Assembly: GCF_000218685.1 (NCBI RefSeq)
Contig: NW_006763290.1
Location: 5,358,908 to 5,422,907, forward strand
From: Serpula lacrymans var. lacrymans S7.9
Lineage: Eukaryota; Basidiomycota; Agaricomycetes; Boletales; Serpulaceae
Reading direction: 5' to 3'
Length of the DNA stretch: 64,000 nt
In this document: one piece after another, positions 36,447 to 47,900 of the stretch
How positions within the stretch are numbered: the stretch's first letter is position 1
Layout: each line of letters starts with the position of its first letter
Notes under the pieces: model-generated
What the model saw: only the letters and a program-made list of their open reading frames with translations
Told to the model about the DNA's origin: nothing
The model's database searches: none
Position numbers and translations under genes: made by a program

Positions 36447-36756
36447 AGAAAGTGAAAGGTAGAAGAAGAGGAGAATGAACTGAGTAGAACAAGGATGGTT
36501 GGCGAAATAAAGTTGCAATTGTGGTGACCGTCCCAGTTACTTCAGACGCGGTCGCGCGGTCACATGCTCAGGTCACTGCCATCTGTCGGCTTTATACAAA
36601 CTTCACGCCGACTTGATGCCATACTGCTGCTGAGACTCGGTGAAAGTAGGGTAAATACTATGTCCTGACAGTATTCGACTTACTGCGAGTACGCATTAAA
36701 CAGAGAAATGTAAAATACTGAAAGCAAGAAGAAAATATAGATCAAATAAGAAAATC

Positions 36757-36762
36757 AAAAAA
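36757..36762 (-). terminator. Pol III terminator of tRNA-Phe
   Basis: Six consecutive T residues on the minus strand start four bases past the discriminator base of the tRNA, the usual RNA polymerase III stop. Confidence 0.75.
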
Positions 36763-36765
36763 CTA

Positions 36766-36862
36766 TGCCAGGACCGTGGATTGAACACGGGACCTCCAGA
36801 TACCACCCCACTCTACGAAAGGCTACTTCAGTCTGTTGCTCTCCCAGCTGAGCTACCCCGGC
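36766..36862 (-). tRNA. tRNA-Phe (GAA) with intron
   Basis: Read on the minus strand, the acceptor stem GCCGGGG pairs with the 3' end (with G-U pairs). The D arm is GCTCAGCTGGGAGAGC (A box), and the T arm contains GTTCAATCC (B box). The anticodon GAA lies at 36829-36827. After position 37 a ~24 nt intron interrupts the anticodon arm, as in nuclear tRNA genes; the mature body is about 73 nt. The discriminator is A, as expected for tRNA-Phe. It lies 86 bp from the BDP1 stop codon, on the same strand. Confidence 0.9.
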
Positions 36863-36948
36863 ATGAATAAATTATGCCGCTGGAAAGAATCTGTGCGATC
36901 AACATACGGGCATAAAGAGGCAACGTTTGGGATTGTGTCCCAACTCAC

Positions 36949-38607
36949 TCATTCGAAACTAGATATATCGCCCAGTACCTCTTCACTCTCTTCTCCCAAT
37001 GCAGGCGTCCCACTTTGTTTGCTGATCATGTCAGGAAGCTCAGGCGATATACTTCGCCCCGAATGTTCAGCAGGTGCTGCTTCTGATTCAGCAAGTGTTA
37101 AGACAGTGGGAGCACGAATTTCAGGCGTTGGGCCGCTAAAATCTTTGCCCGTCATCCGCGATAGCGTTTGCATGTCTTTCAAAAGGCGATCATACGTGGT
37201 TAGTCAAAAGAAGTGAAAGTAAAAGTGATGCACCAACCGTATGGAACACGATTATTTAAGCAGTAAGTAATTCGGGCAGTATTCTTTTTATCCTCAGCCT
37301 TGAATTTGTTTTTACACGATTTTCGATCTCGACCGGGAAGCACGTAGGATATTAGTTCATAGTTTTCTCCAAATTGTGAGAGTGCCTTGGGGGGATTAAG
37401 TCAAGTCAATAAACATGATGATGGAAAAGAAGCGACAAGGTAATTTACATCATAGAAAAGCTCCGTTTCTTCAGCACTCCAGCGCGAGCCTCGAAATCTT
37501 TTACCGTATGTCCCGGAATTGACAAATTTCGTGGTGTCAGACTCTTCAACATGTGTATAATTTGCGGACTCGTCCTCAACGCTACGATCAACGAACAGCG
37601 AAGTTTCGTCTATTATTGTCTCTCCATTGGGGCCAATGCGTACTTGCACGTTGTATTTGCTAGTGGCCATGGATTGCGAGTAGTCGAAACCGCTCCCAGT
37701 GATATCTTCCGAGGCACTTTCACTGCCATTGGTTGTAGATGGTCCAGACGTCGAATTTGTACCTGGCTGCTCTGATGGTGTTGCTGGTATCCGAGCCTGC
37801 GCAGTCTCTGCATTTTCATCGTCCCGGCCATATTTTTTAGCCTCCATCAGTGCCCTCATACGTGCCCTCTTCTCGCGACTAGATGTTTTCCAAGCTAGAT
37901 GGCTGTTTTGAATTTGCATGGCCTTGCTGCTGATACGACCTTGGCCAGTATCGTCGCATAAGGTGGCCATCGTAACCGTCGTTGGATCCAGATCTTCTCC
38001 AGGATCAGCTTGCAGGTCATATGGAACAGATGCAGTGCGAGACTTCCGTGACTTCCGCGAGTTTAAAGATTCCTGAGAACTCAAACTACGTTTTCGGACC
38101 TTTTTCGACGTAGAATCGCTCTTCGGTGATTGTATTTCTTCCTGTTGTGCAGTAATTTGTTCTTCTACAACGGTGGAATTCGAGAGGTCTTGTCGCTCGG
38201 GGGGACGAATGTGAGGATTCCGTATTTCTGAGGACATCCTCACTGAGGGTGTCGCAATCGGTGTACTAGGAACTCCGCCATATTTAGATGGCTGTGAGAT
38301 AGGTGGAGGAGAAGGGTCGGCTATTCTAACGGGTACGATTACTGGTGGAGGCATCGAAGTCGAGGGTGGAAGGAATGAACTCGACGTTAGTGGTACTTCT
38401 TCTGGTATTGCGCTAGGCGGTACAGAGACTCTGGGGTCTGCAGCAACTGAGGGCTGTCTAGAAGTAGTTTCGGTAGTACCATGACGGGCCCTTGGTTTTG
38501 CAACAGGTCTGAACACCGGACCTCCCTTTTCTACGAACGTGCAACGTTAGATTACCAATAATGTCCGCGCCTACATCAGAAAAGTACTTACGAACACGAC
38601 TGGACAT
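36949..38607 (-). CDS. BDP1: Transcription factor TFIIIB subunit Bdp1 (B'')
   Basis: Exons 38607-38592 (16 nt), 38530-37449, 37385-37238 and 37175-36949 give 490 residues. A short MSSRVQKGG start is followed by Pro/Ser-rich disorder and a Lys/Arg-rich KKVRKRS region. The conserved core follows, with the SANT domain from about 345: GKRFRGSRWSAEETELFYD, ALSQFGENYELIS, LPGRDRKSCKNKFK. The PYDM...LTGKDFSGPTPEIRAP-like stretch after the SANT domain is typical of fungal Bdp1. Bdp1 joins TBP and Brf1 to open promoters for RNA polymerase III. The last intron ends at an AAAG acceptor. The gene sits next to a tRNA gene and is divergent from the 38766 gene. Confidence 0.92.
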
Positions 38608-38765
38608 CGAATTCCAACAATCGCAGATAAATAAGGTATAAGATAATTATCTACAGAACAATTCTGTAACCAATGTGAAACAGATAAAAGATAACAGAGT
38701 AAATATTAGTTGTTTGGTCTGGTTAGTTCTGCAGGTTCTTGGACAACAGGTGTAAACAACGCCCG
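38608..38765. promoter_or_regulatory. Divergent promoter, BDP1 / zinc-ribbon gene
   Basis: Only 158 bp lie between the two start codons. The stretch is AT-rich, with ACAGATAAAAGATAACAG-type motifs, and must serve both genes. Confidence 0.55.
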
Positions 38766-40927
38766 ATGATTCGTACCGCCAAATTGCCTTTAGGACCAAC
38801 TCCTGGCTGGGAACTAGAACAGGACGACAATGGCAGCGGACATCCAGAACCAAAGAGTATATCTGACAGGTCTGATTCTCCACCTTCGTCCTTGTCATAT
38901 ACACTGAATGTTATCTCGCAGCTTAATTATTCTGCAATCGCTCAAGCAATGTAGGCAATGTTTCTTGCCCTGATATATGAATCTCATACATGCACTCAGC
39001 TCGAGAGAAATGGCTAAGACATACCTTTCCAAAATTCTCTTCAAAATCTCGCGGTGGAAAACCTCCTGAAGTGGTACCTCCCCCTCACACAATATACAAC
39101 CGTGGCAGGTGCGATTTCGAAGTTGGTCCTCACGTATTCCCAGAGACAACTATCTTCGAAGTACATTACCACCCTGCACCATTACCAGCCACATCCGTGC
39201 AGCCATTTGCTTATCATTCTGTACCTGGTGGTCCCTGGCAAACAGCGAACCAGTATAATCGGACGCCTTACTCTTCTTATGCGCAGAATCTAGCTGTCAA
39301 GCCTGCGGTGTTCCCAACACCCCCTGCCTTATCCACGATCGCAGATGCCTCTACCTCTATCTCTACTCCTTCTCCTTCTCCTTTGCTCTCTTCGCTTACT
39401 TCGGCTGTAAGCATCACTCCCGGTCTGATATCTCGGGTCAACGCCGCCGCGATCGCAAATCCAACGCTTGCAGGTTTGTTGCAACTAGCTGCCACAGGGA
39501 AGGCATCCGCAGACCAGCTCAAGACTCTTGGGCTGCTGATCCAAACCCTGGCAACATCCACTACATTGGAAGCTGACTCTTCATTAGCTGCTAGTTCTAC
39601 TGGTATCACACCACCGCCTCAGCCAGTGTCGAATTCAACACCCCAAACTTCAGCAGAGCTCCAAATACAGGCAGCATTTCCAACTCCAGCAGCACCTCCA
39701 ATTCCAGCAGCACTTCCAATCCCGGCAGCCCTTCTATCTCCGACAGTACTCCCCACTCCTGCGGCACCCCCACCCCCACCTCCGGTAACACTCCCAACTC
39801 CGGCACCTAGGCCTAATGTCCTATATCAGCCAGCCTACGCTCAAAACTTCAAGGAATTCGATGTCATAATTGAATTTCGTGAAGCACCTTCTGACCGCTG
39901 GGTGTTTCCCCGTGGACCTGCTTCATGCGAGTACATACCCGCCCCCGGGGGCATGGGCTCTTATGGCGACGTAGTCATATCAACCTGTCTTCCGTTCGCC
40001 AAAAAGTCCCCTCCAAGCGGCACAACTGAGTCACAAACGAATCCCCCTGCACCATCCACCACAGATGATGTTCTAGAAGTCGTCACTTTTCATTTGACGA
40101 AAGCTTCTTCAGCCATCTGGGATTCAATATCCCGTTGGCTAGGTCCAGAAGAGAAGCGTGAGGAGTATCGTAAGGTCCTCGATTCAATGGTATTTCTGTT
40201 ATATAGTATACGCCATTTGCTTTGGAGACTCATCAACCGCTTAGAAAACTCCTGAACGCACATATCTCGCACACCAGCTTCCAGAAGGTCCCAACTTGAC
40301 ACAGATTCAAAACGTACGATTCTTTACCATGGGTGTTTACACTGGTGCTCCACAGCTAATTGGTCTCGTAGGCTGCAGCTCCTCCGTATACCATGAAATC
40401 AATCAAAACTGTGCAGGACAACAGCAACAAACCAAAGCGTAAGTCAGCTCCCCGAAAGCAACCACAAGAAGGCGATGCTCCTGCGAATGGCGCTCCTCCT
40501 GCAAAGCGAAAGCGTTTGTCACAGCCCAAGTCCACAGTAGCATTGCCCAAGATAGCTTGTTTTACATGTGGACAAACAGACGTTCCTCTGATAATGGGTG
40601 GTCGTACGTTAGTCCAAATTTTAACTTGGTACCTCGCAATGACCATCTTTGCAAGGTTACTGTCGCCCGTGTGTGGAAGCTGGTAAAGGGACCAGCCTGG
40701 CCCCTGCGGTTGGAACCACGTTCACGTACCAACTTCCTAGCCATATGGAAGTCAAGCCGCAAGTTCAGTGCACTACAGCCAACACAAACGAAACAGCACC
40801 TCCTGAAAAACCTGCTATCATACAACCAGCGTCCTCTTCAACACCTGTCGAGAACCCATCTCTACAGTCTCTAGACAAGCCTACTACTGACAAAGATAAA
40901 GCTTCTATAAACACAATCGAAAGTTAG
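38766..40927 (+). CDS. Pro/Ala-rich protein with C-terminal CxxC zinc ribbon (unknown)
   Basis: Exons 38766-38950, 39019-40189, 40245-40313, 40372-40603 and 40656-40927 give about 642 residues. The start (PLGPTPGWELEQDDNGSGHP) recalls a WW-like opening. A helical part (KASADQLKTLGLLIQTL) is followed by repeats of P(T/I)PAAPP/PIPAALP type, then a folded part (FKEFDVIIEFREAPSDRWVFPRG, KASSAIWDSISRWLG). A basic stretch with KPKRKSAPRK leads into CFTCGQTDVPLIMGGRYCRPC, a GATA-like Cys4 ribbon split by an intron. The tail is low complexity. I do not recognise the family. A nuclear DNA- or chromatin-binding role is a guess from the basic stretch and ribbon. The first acceptor (39018) is my choice and is uncertain. 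Confidence 0.7.
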
Positions 40928-41040
40928 ATGTTATTGCTAAGAAGTGTATTCTACATATATAATCAAGCAGGTGTATTACTGTTATAATAAATTGTTAAGA
41001 TATCAAGCGTCGTAAATAGTCATGAAATTGAATAAAATAA

Positions 41041-44000
41041 CTATGTGAAGATTTTTGCTGCCCAACCAATCCACCATGCAATTACTCCCATCTGTGCAAA
41101 GAAGATGCACAACTCAAATAACACGGCACCCCATTGTATAAGGATGCCGATCCAAAAGAATGGCATGAGGATCCACCGAAAGCCGTCGTTTCCTATCCAC
41201 GGTAACTTGTAGTTATAAATCGATGACATAGCTGCGTGTGCCTGGAGTAAAATGACAGCAGCTGTAATAAAAAAGAAAAGCAGTAAACCCATCCAGTGTT
41301 GAAATGATCGTCGTGGAAGGGATCGTATGGGATACCGTTTCGGCTCCCCGGTGAACTCGTTGCGGTACCAGGGGATGATGAGGAAATCCTGCACATCGTC
41401 GCCAATGGTTTTCCCATAGGTCCTCCAGAATGGTGTTACGGTATCCAAAATGAAAGTCAAAGCATCCATGCCTAATTCCCAGAATTGTTGGTACTGGTCT
41501 TTATAGCTTTCTTCGAGAGCCACGATTTGCGATAGCTTAAATACAGGTAAGCAAAAAGCCTAGACACGAGAAAGGCTTAAAAGGGACATCACATACCTCA
41601 GGGTAAACTGCAGACGTATGACTTAGAGTGTCGTTGTACTGTATTTTCACAGCTGCATGTGTACCCTTCACCTTGGTTAGGGCATCTTTAACCTCGGCAG
41701 CTTTTGCCGTCATGGACTTGTGATGTCTTTCGAGCCTCTGTAACTTATCCATGAGCGTGTTAATGTGGTCGTCCAGAATGCTCTCCGGTGCAGGTATTCC
41801 ATCTTCCTTCACAATCGAAAGAAATATACGGAAAGTTTCCTGTTGTCGGACGATACGATTGTGAATGTCCTCTACCGCTCGCCAACTCTTTGTCTTACGT
41901 GTCCCACTGGTCACAGATGAAGGATCGTGGCTGAAGGCATCCAACAGCTCGGGGGGTATACTTCGATGGGGCATACCGACCGTCCTCATGAAATTAGACC
42001 GCAGCGTCTCATAGTCTCTTACGTCGGCGGCCACCCGTTGCAATCTCTGGCGCAGCCTATAGTTCTGCGCTATGGCATCTTCTAGCATCCTGAAAGAGGA
42101 TATCAGTTGCTTGAACAAATACAGAGACGAAAGAATCTCACTGAGACTTTATGTGGTAGTCGGCTTGTAGTTTCGCCTCGTCTGCCTCTTCCCGATGTTT
42201 CTGTTCCTTTCGAAAAGACGAGCTTTCTGAAGGAGGCAGGGATGTGCGACGGACTACTCTCCGACGGGGAAATGGGCGGGGAGTTACAACAGCAGGCTCC
42301 TCAAGAGAGCTCGGGTCCGCCTTGGCAGGCAAAGCAAGCTCCAAATCAGACACAATCTCCGGAGGTGGAGACATTGATGCGAACGGGTCTGGCACAGACC
42401 GCAAACTATCCCCTTGATCAGAAGGCTGGCCAGCACGCCCAACTTCCATCCCAGATATTGCAGGAGATCGCATATTGGCAGCATAAGAGAAAGATACATG
42501 ACTTCGTCGAGCTTTCTTACGTTTCGGTACCTTACCGCCTTCAGAATGGACTTGGTCTTCTGATTGTGAATTTGGCGGAGATGAGGACCCTTCATCACTG
42601 TCAGGTCGCCGACGCATACGCTGAACGAAATCAGGGAAATGTAGGCGACTACTTGCAGGAGAAAGTCCACCAGCTGCATGATGATGTGAATGAAAGTGTG
42701 GAGATCCACCAAAGAAACTGCTGTGAATAGAGCCATGCGGAGAGTCTGTCATACCAGGCAGAGAGTGTCGCCACGACCTAGACAAGCCTTCACCATTCTT
42801 GCGCTTGTCGTGGCTTTCTACAGAATTTCGTGCCGACTCGATCAAAGGCTCAAAAGATACGTGACCTTCAGATGAGCGTTTTCTGGATAGCGAGGGCTCA
42901 AGAGACGAAGTCCCAGAAATATTTATATGCGTAGGAGATGATACCCCGGGTTGAGGAGGTGTCGCCTCAATAGAAGATGATCCCGTAGTGGCCAGCGTTG
43001 AGCCCTCCGGGGGGGCACGCAAAAGATTGGGATCCCCTTTCGATTTCGTGAATTCCTCAACGATTAATGCAGACATGTGCCATAGAGAACGTGTCCCACG
43101 CTTATCCAATAAATGTTTGAGCCATGTAAGTGGTTCAGTATCGTCGAAAGAGCGTTGCAAAAGTGGATCGGAGCTAGCATACCATCGCGCAACCTTGGCC
43201 AGATTGAGCGGCTCGGGGGTTGAAAGAGAAGTATATAACAAGTTGTAACGCCGACCTAATTGCTCCTTAATGATCGCTGCTTTACGAAAAGTATTAGATT
43301 GCGCCTCTGCCTTGATCCTTGAAATTTTGTCTGAAATAATTGAAATTAACTCTCGTATAAGCCACAGGATTCAAGATACATGCCTGCAAATAGAGCCTCT
43401 TGCTTCTCCACTATAGCTTTACTCGAAGGGGAAACTTTCTCCTTCCCTTTCCGTTTGCTCACGGACAGGCTCCAACGTTTTTCATGTTTCTCTTCATCGG
43501 ATAGACACCCCGTCCAATCGAGAGTAGCTCCTCCATTCGAAGAAAGTGGGATGGGGTGAAGAGGGACAGTCCTGGTAGATGGACTGAAGTCAATTTCCGA
43601 TGGAACTTTGACGGCTACAGAAGGAAAGGTAGGAGAAGGGAGTGACAATGATAACGCTGTAGAAGTAGATGCTATAGGTACAGAAGAAGACGAAGTCGCG
43701 TCAGAATGGGACGGGACTTCTTGAACTGTGGGTTGTGTGTGAACGATGGATCGACGATCACGGCGTCGAGACTGATACTGAAGAGCTCGCTGTACATCTT
43801 GCAAAATACGAGGATCTGAATTTGAAAGATAGCTAAGCATGCTATGGTCTAACTCAAGAAATTGACACTTGCCTTCATGAGCTAAGACGAGAAGGTCAAT
43901 AAGAAACTAAATATATCAGCATGGGACGAGAACTGAAATTCACATAAATCGTATTCATCTGAGAAAGCACCAGAGTCGAAATCTGACACGAAAGGATCCA

Positions 44001-44388
44001 AATTGAGCAAGGGTGACCTTTGGTTCCCGTTTGCTCCTCGTTTCGATTTCCTTCTAGAGCCAGTACCTTGGTTAGACGACCTCTTTGAAGCAGATGGGTC
44101 CGAAAGTAAAGCTGTGGCATCCAACGACCGTATGCGACGACGTTCATCTACCTTCTGAGGCGCCTGCGAAGCTCTCTTCGAATCCAGCCTAAGAGCCGTG
44201 GCCGGTGATGGAGAAGAGCCAAGACTCATTGAGGACGACCTAGACGATTTCCCAACACTGTTGTGACCGTTTGGTTGGTCTGGAAAGTGAATACGAGGAT
44301 GTTGATGGGAGACACTGGCATGGACGGGTAATATTAAGTCCGGGTTATGTTGGGTGCTGCCCGAAGGTAAAGTGTCTGGATCTGCCAT
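41041..44388 (-). CDS. Large membrane protein with coiled coil and C-terminal hydrophobic hairpins (unknown)
   Basis: Exons 44388-43990, 43906-43384, 43330-42142, 42089-41597 and 41535-41041 give about 1,032 residues. The first ~700 residues are mostly Ser-rich and disordered. An embedded helical part (QALFADKISRIKAEAQSN, RRYNLLYTSLSTPEPL) looks conserved. A coiled-coil part (residues ~705-865) follows: NYRLRQRLQRVAADVRDYE, MDKLQRLERHHKSM. The end has hydrophobic segments WMGLLLFFFITAAVILLQ and WILMPFFWIGILIQWGAVLFE and a final Trp-rich stretch (IAWWIGWAAKIF). It is a tail-anchored or hairpin membrane protein of unknown role. The first intron's donor is uncertain. Intron 2 (43383-43331) uses a GC donor in the best model. 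It converges on the zinc-ribbon gene (113 bp). Confidence 0.7.
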
Positions 44389-45292
44389 TTGCTCTCAGGC
44401 AAAGCAATGGCAGTGTTGGTGTAGAGAAAAAACAAGGTGATGGTTGGAGACAAAGGAAGGTTACAGTAGTGAAAGGCTAGAGAACGTCGGCTGCAACCCC
44501 GTTCGGGCCATTCGGTGAGGCGGACATACTCAGAGGCACGTGTACTTATAAGCTTCCGGCGCTGGATCGGTTTACGTGCGCACTTCAAAGAGGCTAACCA
44601 TATACATCCTCGCGGAAAACACGGTGCCCAGCGCAGCGGATGGCAGTTCTGATATACTTATATGTACATATATGACCCCCCACATGGTATCTACCAAGCG
44701 GCCGCTCTTCAAAGATATAGACTAAAAACGCGGTCTGTTCGGGAATCAATGGACGAATCACCTCGCGATAGGAGAAGCGTGCGGAGATGATGATCAAGCA
44801 CTTGATGCACGAAGGTACTGCATGCCTGGAACTTCTATCCTCTGCTCAGCATCTTCATCGGCTGGGAAATATCTTGCCAGAGAACACGGCTATAAGGGGC
44901 GTTCACGGAGATGCATTGACATGTGCAAGTGACAGAGGTGAACGTTAACCTTGATAGGTACACCTGACCTTGCTTCTGCGTTATGTAGAAGAGTGGTTAT
45001 GGTGCACACAGTGAACGAGGAAGGAAGTCACAGCAATAGTGATTGATATTATAGATAGGTTCAAAGTCGTAATCGCTAGAATAGGGTAACTAGAGGATGT
45101 CTTGTAGATCGATAGTTGCAATGTCAATGGCAAGTCTATGGAGGGTAAGATTATATGGTGATGCTGTGTATGATAATCAGCTACAACAATACGCGTGATT
45201 CATGGAAGAAAAATATAACGAGTAGTATGAAATTTGGGATATCGATACAAAAAGAGGAGAATACGACATTACAGCAATTGACTCGGATAAAG
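44389..45292. other. Intergenic region
   Basis: About 900 bp hold the promoter of the membrane-protein gene and the 3' flank of the next gene. I see no coding sequence I can support. Confidence 0.5.
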
Positions 45293-46167
45293 TCAAAGTC
45301 CAGCTCTAATAATGATCATCGAGTTCCGCCGTGATATAACACGTTCACATTGTGAATCTTTGAATTCAGCATCCGACGAGTCTGCGCGAGCTCGGCGGAA
45401 TGATGAGAAAAATGATAGTAGCCCTTTGGTGAACCATTTATGTGGGCCCTTGGACGTATGTGCGGGCCCTACTTTTTGTGCCCCGGCACATGGCAATTCC
45501 TCTGGAAGAGGTAAGGGATTGGGAACTATGGTCAAATGCTTCAGTAATAAGTAAACGCGGAAAAAGAATGCCCTCACCTGGACAATAGAGAGGGTAATTC
45601 GGATTATAGTGCCCTGGGGTGAAAGGCAGGCAACCTGGAATTCTGCTTGAAGGTGCCCAGGAATTCGGAGGGACGGGACGTGCTAAGACATCCAGTTCGC
45701 GCAGGCGTTGCTCATAACTCGAGGAGCTTCCCTCACGCGCCTTGCGTTCTCTCGCGCGTTGTTGGTAATACAACGCAGCCTCCACTTCTCTTTCAATTTT
45801 GTTTTCTGTAAGCAGCAGGTTAGTACGCAGTCAGAAAATGATAGATAGAATCATTGGACCAACCTTGCTCTTTCGACATCATGTTCCAGTCGTTCTGCAC
45901 CTCGACATCCTGCCATGTACACATGTAATCTGGGCTAAGTATGTCGTGGCGACGCGATTTTCCTTTTAGCCTTGGAGAGACTCCCATTGCGAGGCGTCGC
46001 GCTTCAGCTGCAGATGCAGCTGAAACCTCCGAAGTACGGATACGACGTGGAGCAGAGGAAGGAACGCGTTTACAACCGTAAAGAGATGCCATATCCGCGA
46101 CTTCGTTCGAGGAGATAGATGAGTGGGTGTATCGCGATATTCTAGATGTGTTATTTACCTTAGACAT
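45293..46167 (-). CDS. Hypothetical protein, 246 residues
   Basis: Exons 46167-45864, 45805-45578 and 45501-45293 fit with correct phases. The N-terminus is Ser/Arg-rich. A central segment, TWQDVEVQNDWNMMSKEQENK, leads into a basic helix (YYQQRARERKAREGSS, YEQRLRELDVL). A Pro/Tyr/Asn-rich loop (PGHYNPNYPLYCPGEE) follows, then a basic end. There is no signal peptide, membrane segment or known domain. The true ATG, three matching exons and a folded-looking middle support a gene. The function is unknown. Confidence 0.6.
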
Positions 46168-46596
46168 GAGCCCTTATATACACAGCAAATACGTCCACAG
46201 AAGCATCCTTGGCCACTGTGGCTCTCGGCCACCAATACACACAGTGTGCTTTGACAGAGAAGGCAAAGCGGTCCACAAGCATTTTACACGCGGCCATAGT
46301 GGTCTCAAGCAAAGAATAGTCACGGAGAGGTCCGAGATGCACACGGTGGCTTAAAGCAAAGCTAAAGGTGACTTTATCGAGGGTGGTAGCATCGATGTGA
46401 TTATAACGAGGGTACGTCCCTATTAGGCAAGCAAGATGTGCGCTAGCAGTGGAGCCCAGTCTAACCATCAAACAACAACCCATGGAATGGTGATTCAATG
46501 CATTGTTTTAGTAAAATGTGATTTATCTACAAATGCACAGTGCGAGAGTACAGCTATGTAGAAATGCCCATCATTAAACTCAAACACATCCGGACT

Positions 46597-47667
46597 CTAG
46601 CGCGGGAGTGGTCTAGCACGATTTTGCGCTCTCCTTTTCAGAACAAGGCGACCCAACATCACAGCAGTGAACGCAGAGAGTGAGTACCTGACGTATCCAT
46701 TTATATTAGCGATCCCATCAGCATATTCGGTGCAATGCAGTATTTACCAAGTGACCACGTAGGACATATGTGCATTCCGCACGTCAACGGTTGCCGATCG
46801 ACCCAGGGGTATGCCCTTGTTCAGTCGCGATGCAGCTTCCCCGGCATGGCCATCTAGTGATAGTCAGAAACTTGACTACACAATAATCACAAGGGGTATG
46901 ACTCCTTACCGAAGATTTCCTCGATATACACGGGCTGAACATAAGCGTGTTCACCACCCGCGTACTCTGCCATTGCATCAACATCGGCCCAATACCATTT
47001 GCCTTCTTCTGGACGATTGTCAGGAGTGAAGTTATTCCGCGTATGCGATGTTCGAAGCATCCCGAGGAACTGAACCTCTCCTTCCTCTCCGCGAACATAA
47101 TTCTCAGCAAAGTCTTTGGAAACGAAACCACGATCAACAAGAACTGTTGAACCATCGGACCGTATTAAAGGTGTTATAACGTGATATCCGTGTGTCCCGT
47201 CCCGTACACGGGGACCCAGTAACATTGAACGTTTGTGATCCCATCTACCTCGAAGAACGACCCTACGGAAAATAAATTCGGGGACAACTGAAAGACTTTT
47301 GATGCAGAGTCCATTTTAGATCGTCGATCTCGATGTGAAGGGAAATGCGCTCGCACTTTACTCGTTTCGGGAGGAGGATTGGCTCACGACGTAATTTTTC
47401 CTCGAGTTCATCAATCAGAGCTATTTTCCATTGCAAACGCTGGAGTTGCCAAGTGCCCAGAGCAAAAGTGAATATGGGGATAAAGCCAAGTACCAAAACA
47501 GTTGGATTATACCACGAATCTCTCCGCGCTTTGTATGCTGATGACAAGGACGCTCCTGTTTTCTCTGTGTGCACAAAACGGGGAGAAAATGAAGTATTGT
47601 GAAGCCGGTTGGGCTTCAGCGCTGAAAGTCCACGTTTAGGAAATGTCGACCGTAGTACTGAAAGCAT
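46597..47667 (-). CDS. SHY1: Cytochrome c oxidase assembly factor SURF1/Shy1
   Basis: Exons 47667-47357, 47295-46910, 46853-46748 and 46687-46597 give 297 residues. A basic mitochondrial presequence is followed by the first membrane helix with the family motif GTWQLQRLQWK at about 70-80. FRRVVLRGRWDH, MLLGPRVRDGTHGYHVITPL, TVLVDRGFV and GKWYWADVDAMA follow. The second helix lies at the C-terminus (SYVVTWYSLSAFTAVMLG). SURF1 helps build complex IV around haem A in the inner membrane. The first intron end is inferred: donor GTGCGAG at 47356 and acceptor at 47296 keep phase and restore VVPEF. It is divergent from SLA2. Confidence 0.93.
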
Positions 47668-47900
47668 AAGATAGCCTTAGGGGTAGCCTTGACAGCCTTG
47701 CACCGGATATCCGTATGCAGCTTGGATGTCACTGTAGTGAGGAGTGCACTGCCAGTCGCAGCTGTCGCAGTCCGCCGAGCCCGTCTGGGTCCAGGTTTCC
47801 CACGAGGTGCTTTATACCTGGAGTAATACCTTCCTACGTCTCTCAACTCCCAAAACACTTTTCGAAAGTCCTTTGAGACTCTAAAACTACATCGACAGCA
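47668..47900. promoter_or_regulatory. Divergent promoter, SURF1 / SLA2
   Basis: These 233 bp lie between the SURF1 ATG (-) and the first bases of the SLA2 start codon (+). The SLA2 5' leader must lie within them. Confidence 0.6.

Noticed and set aside
42107..42730. 207-codon plus-strand frame
   Set aside because: Antisense to the Ser-rich part of the membrane-protein gene, whose exons join in phase on the other strand.
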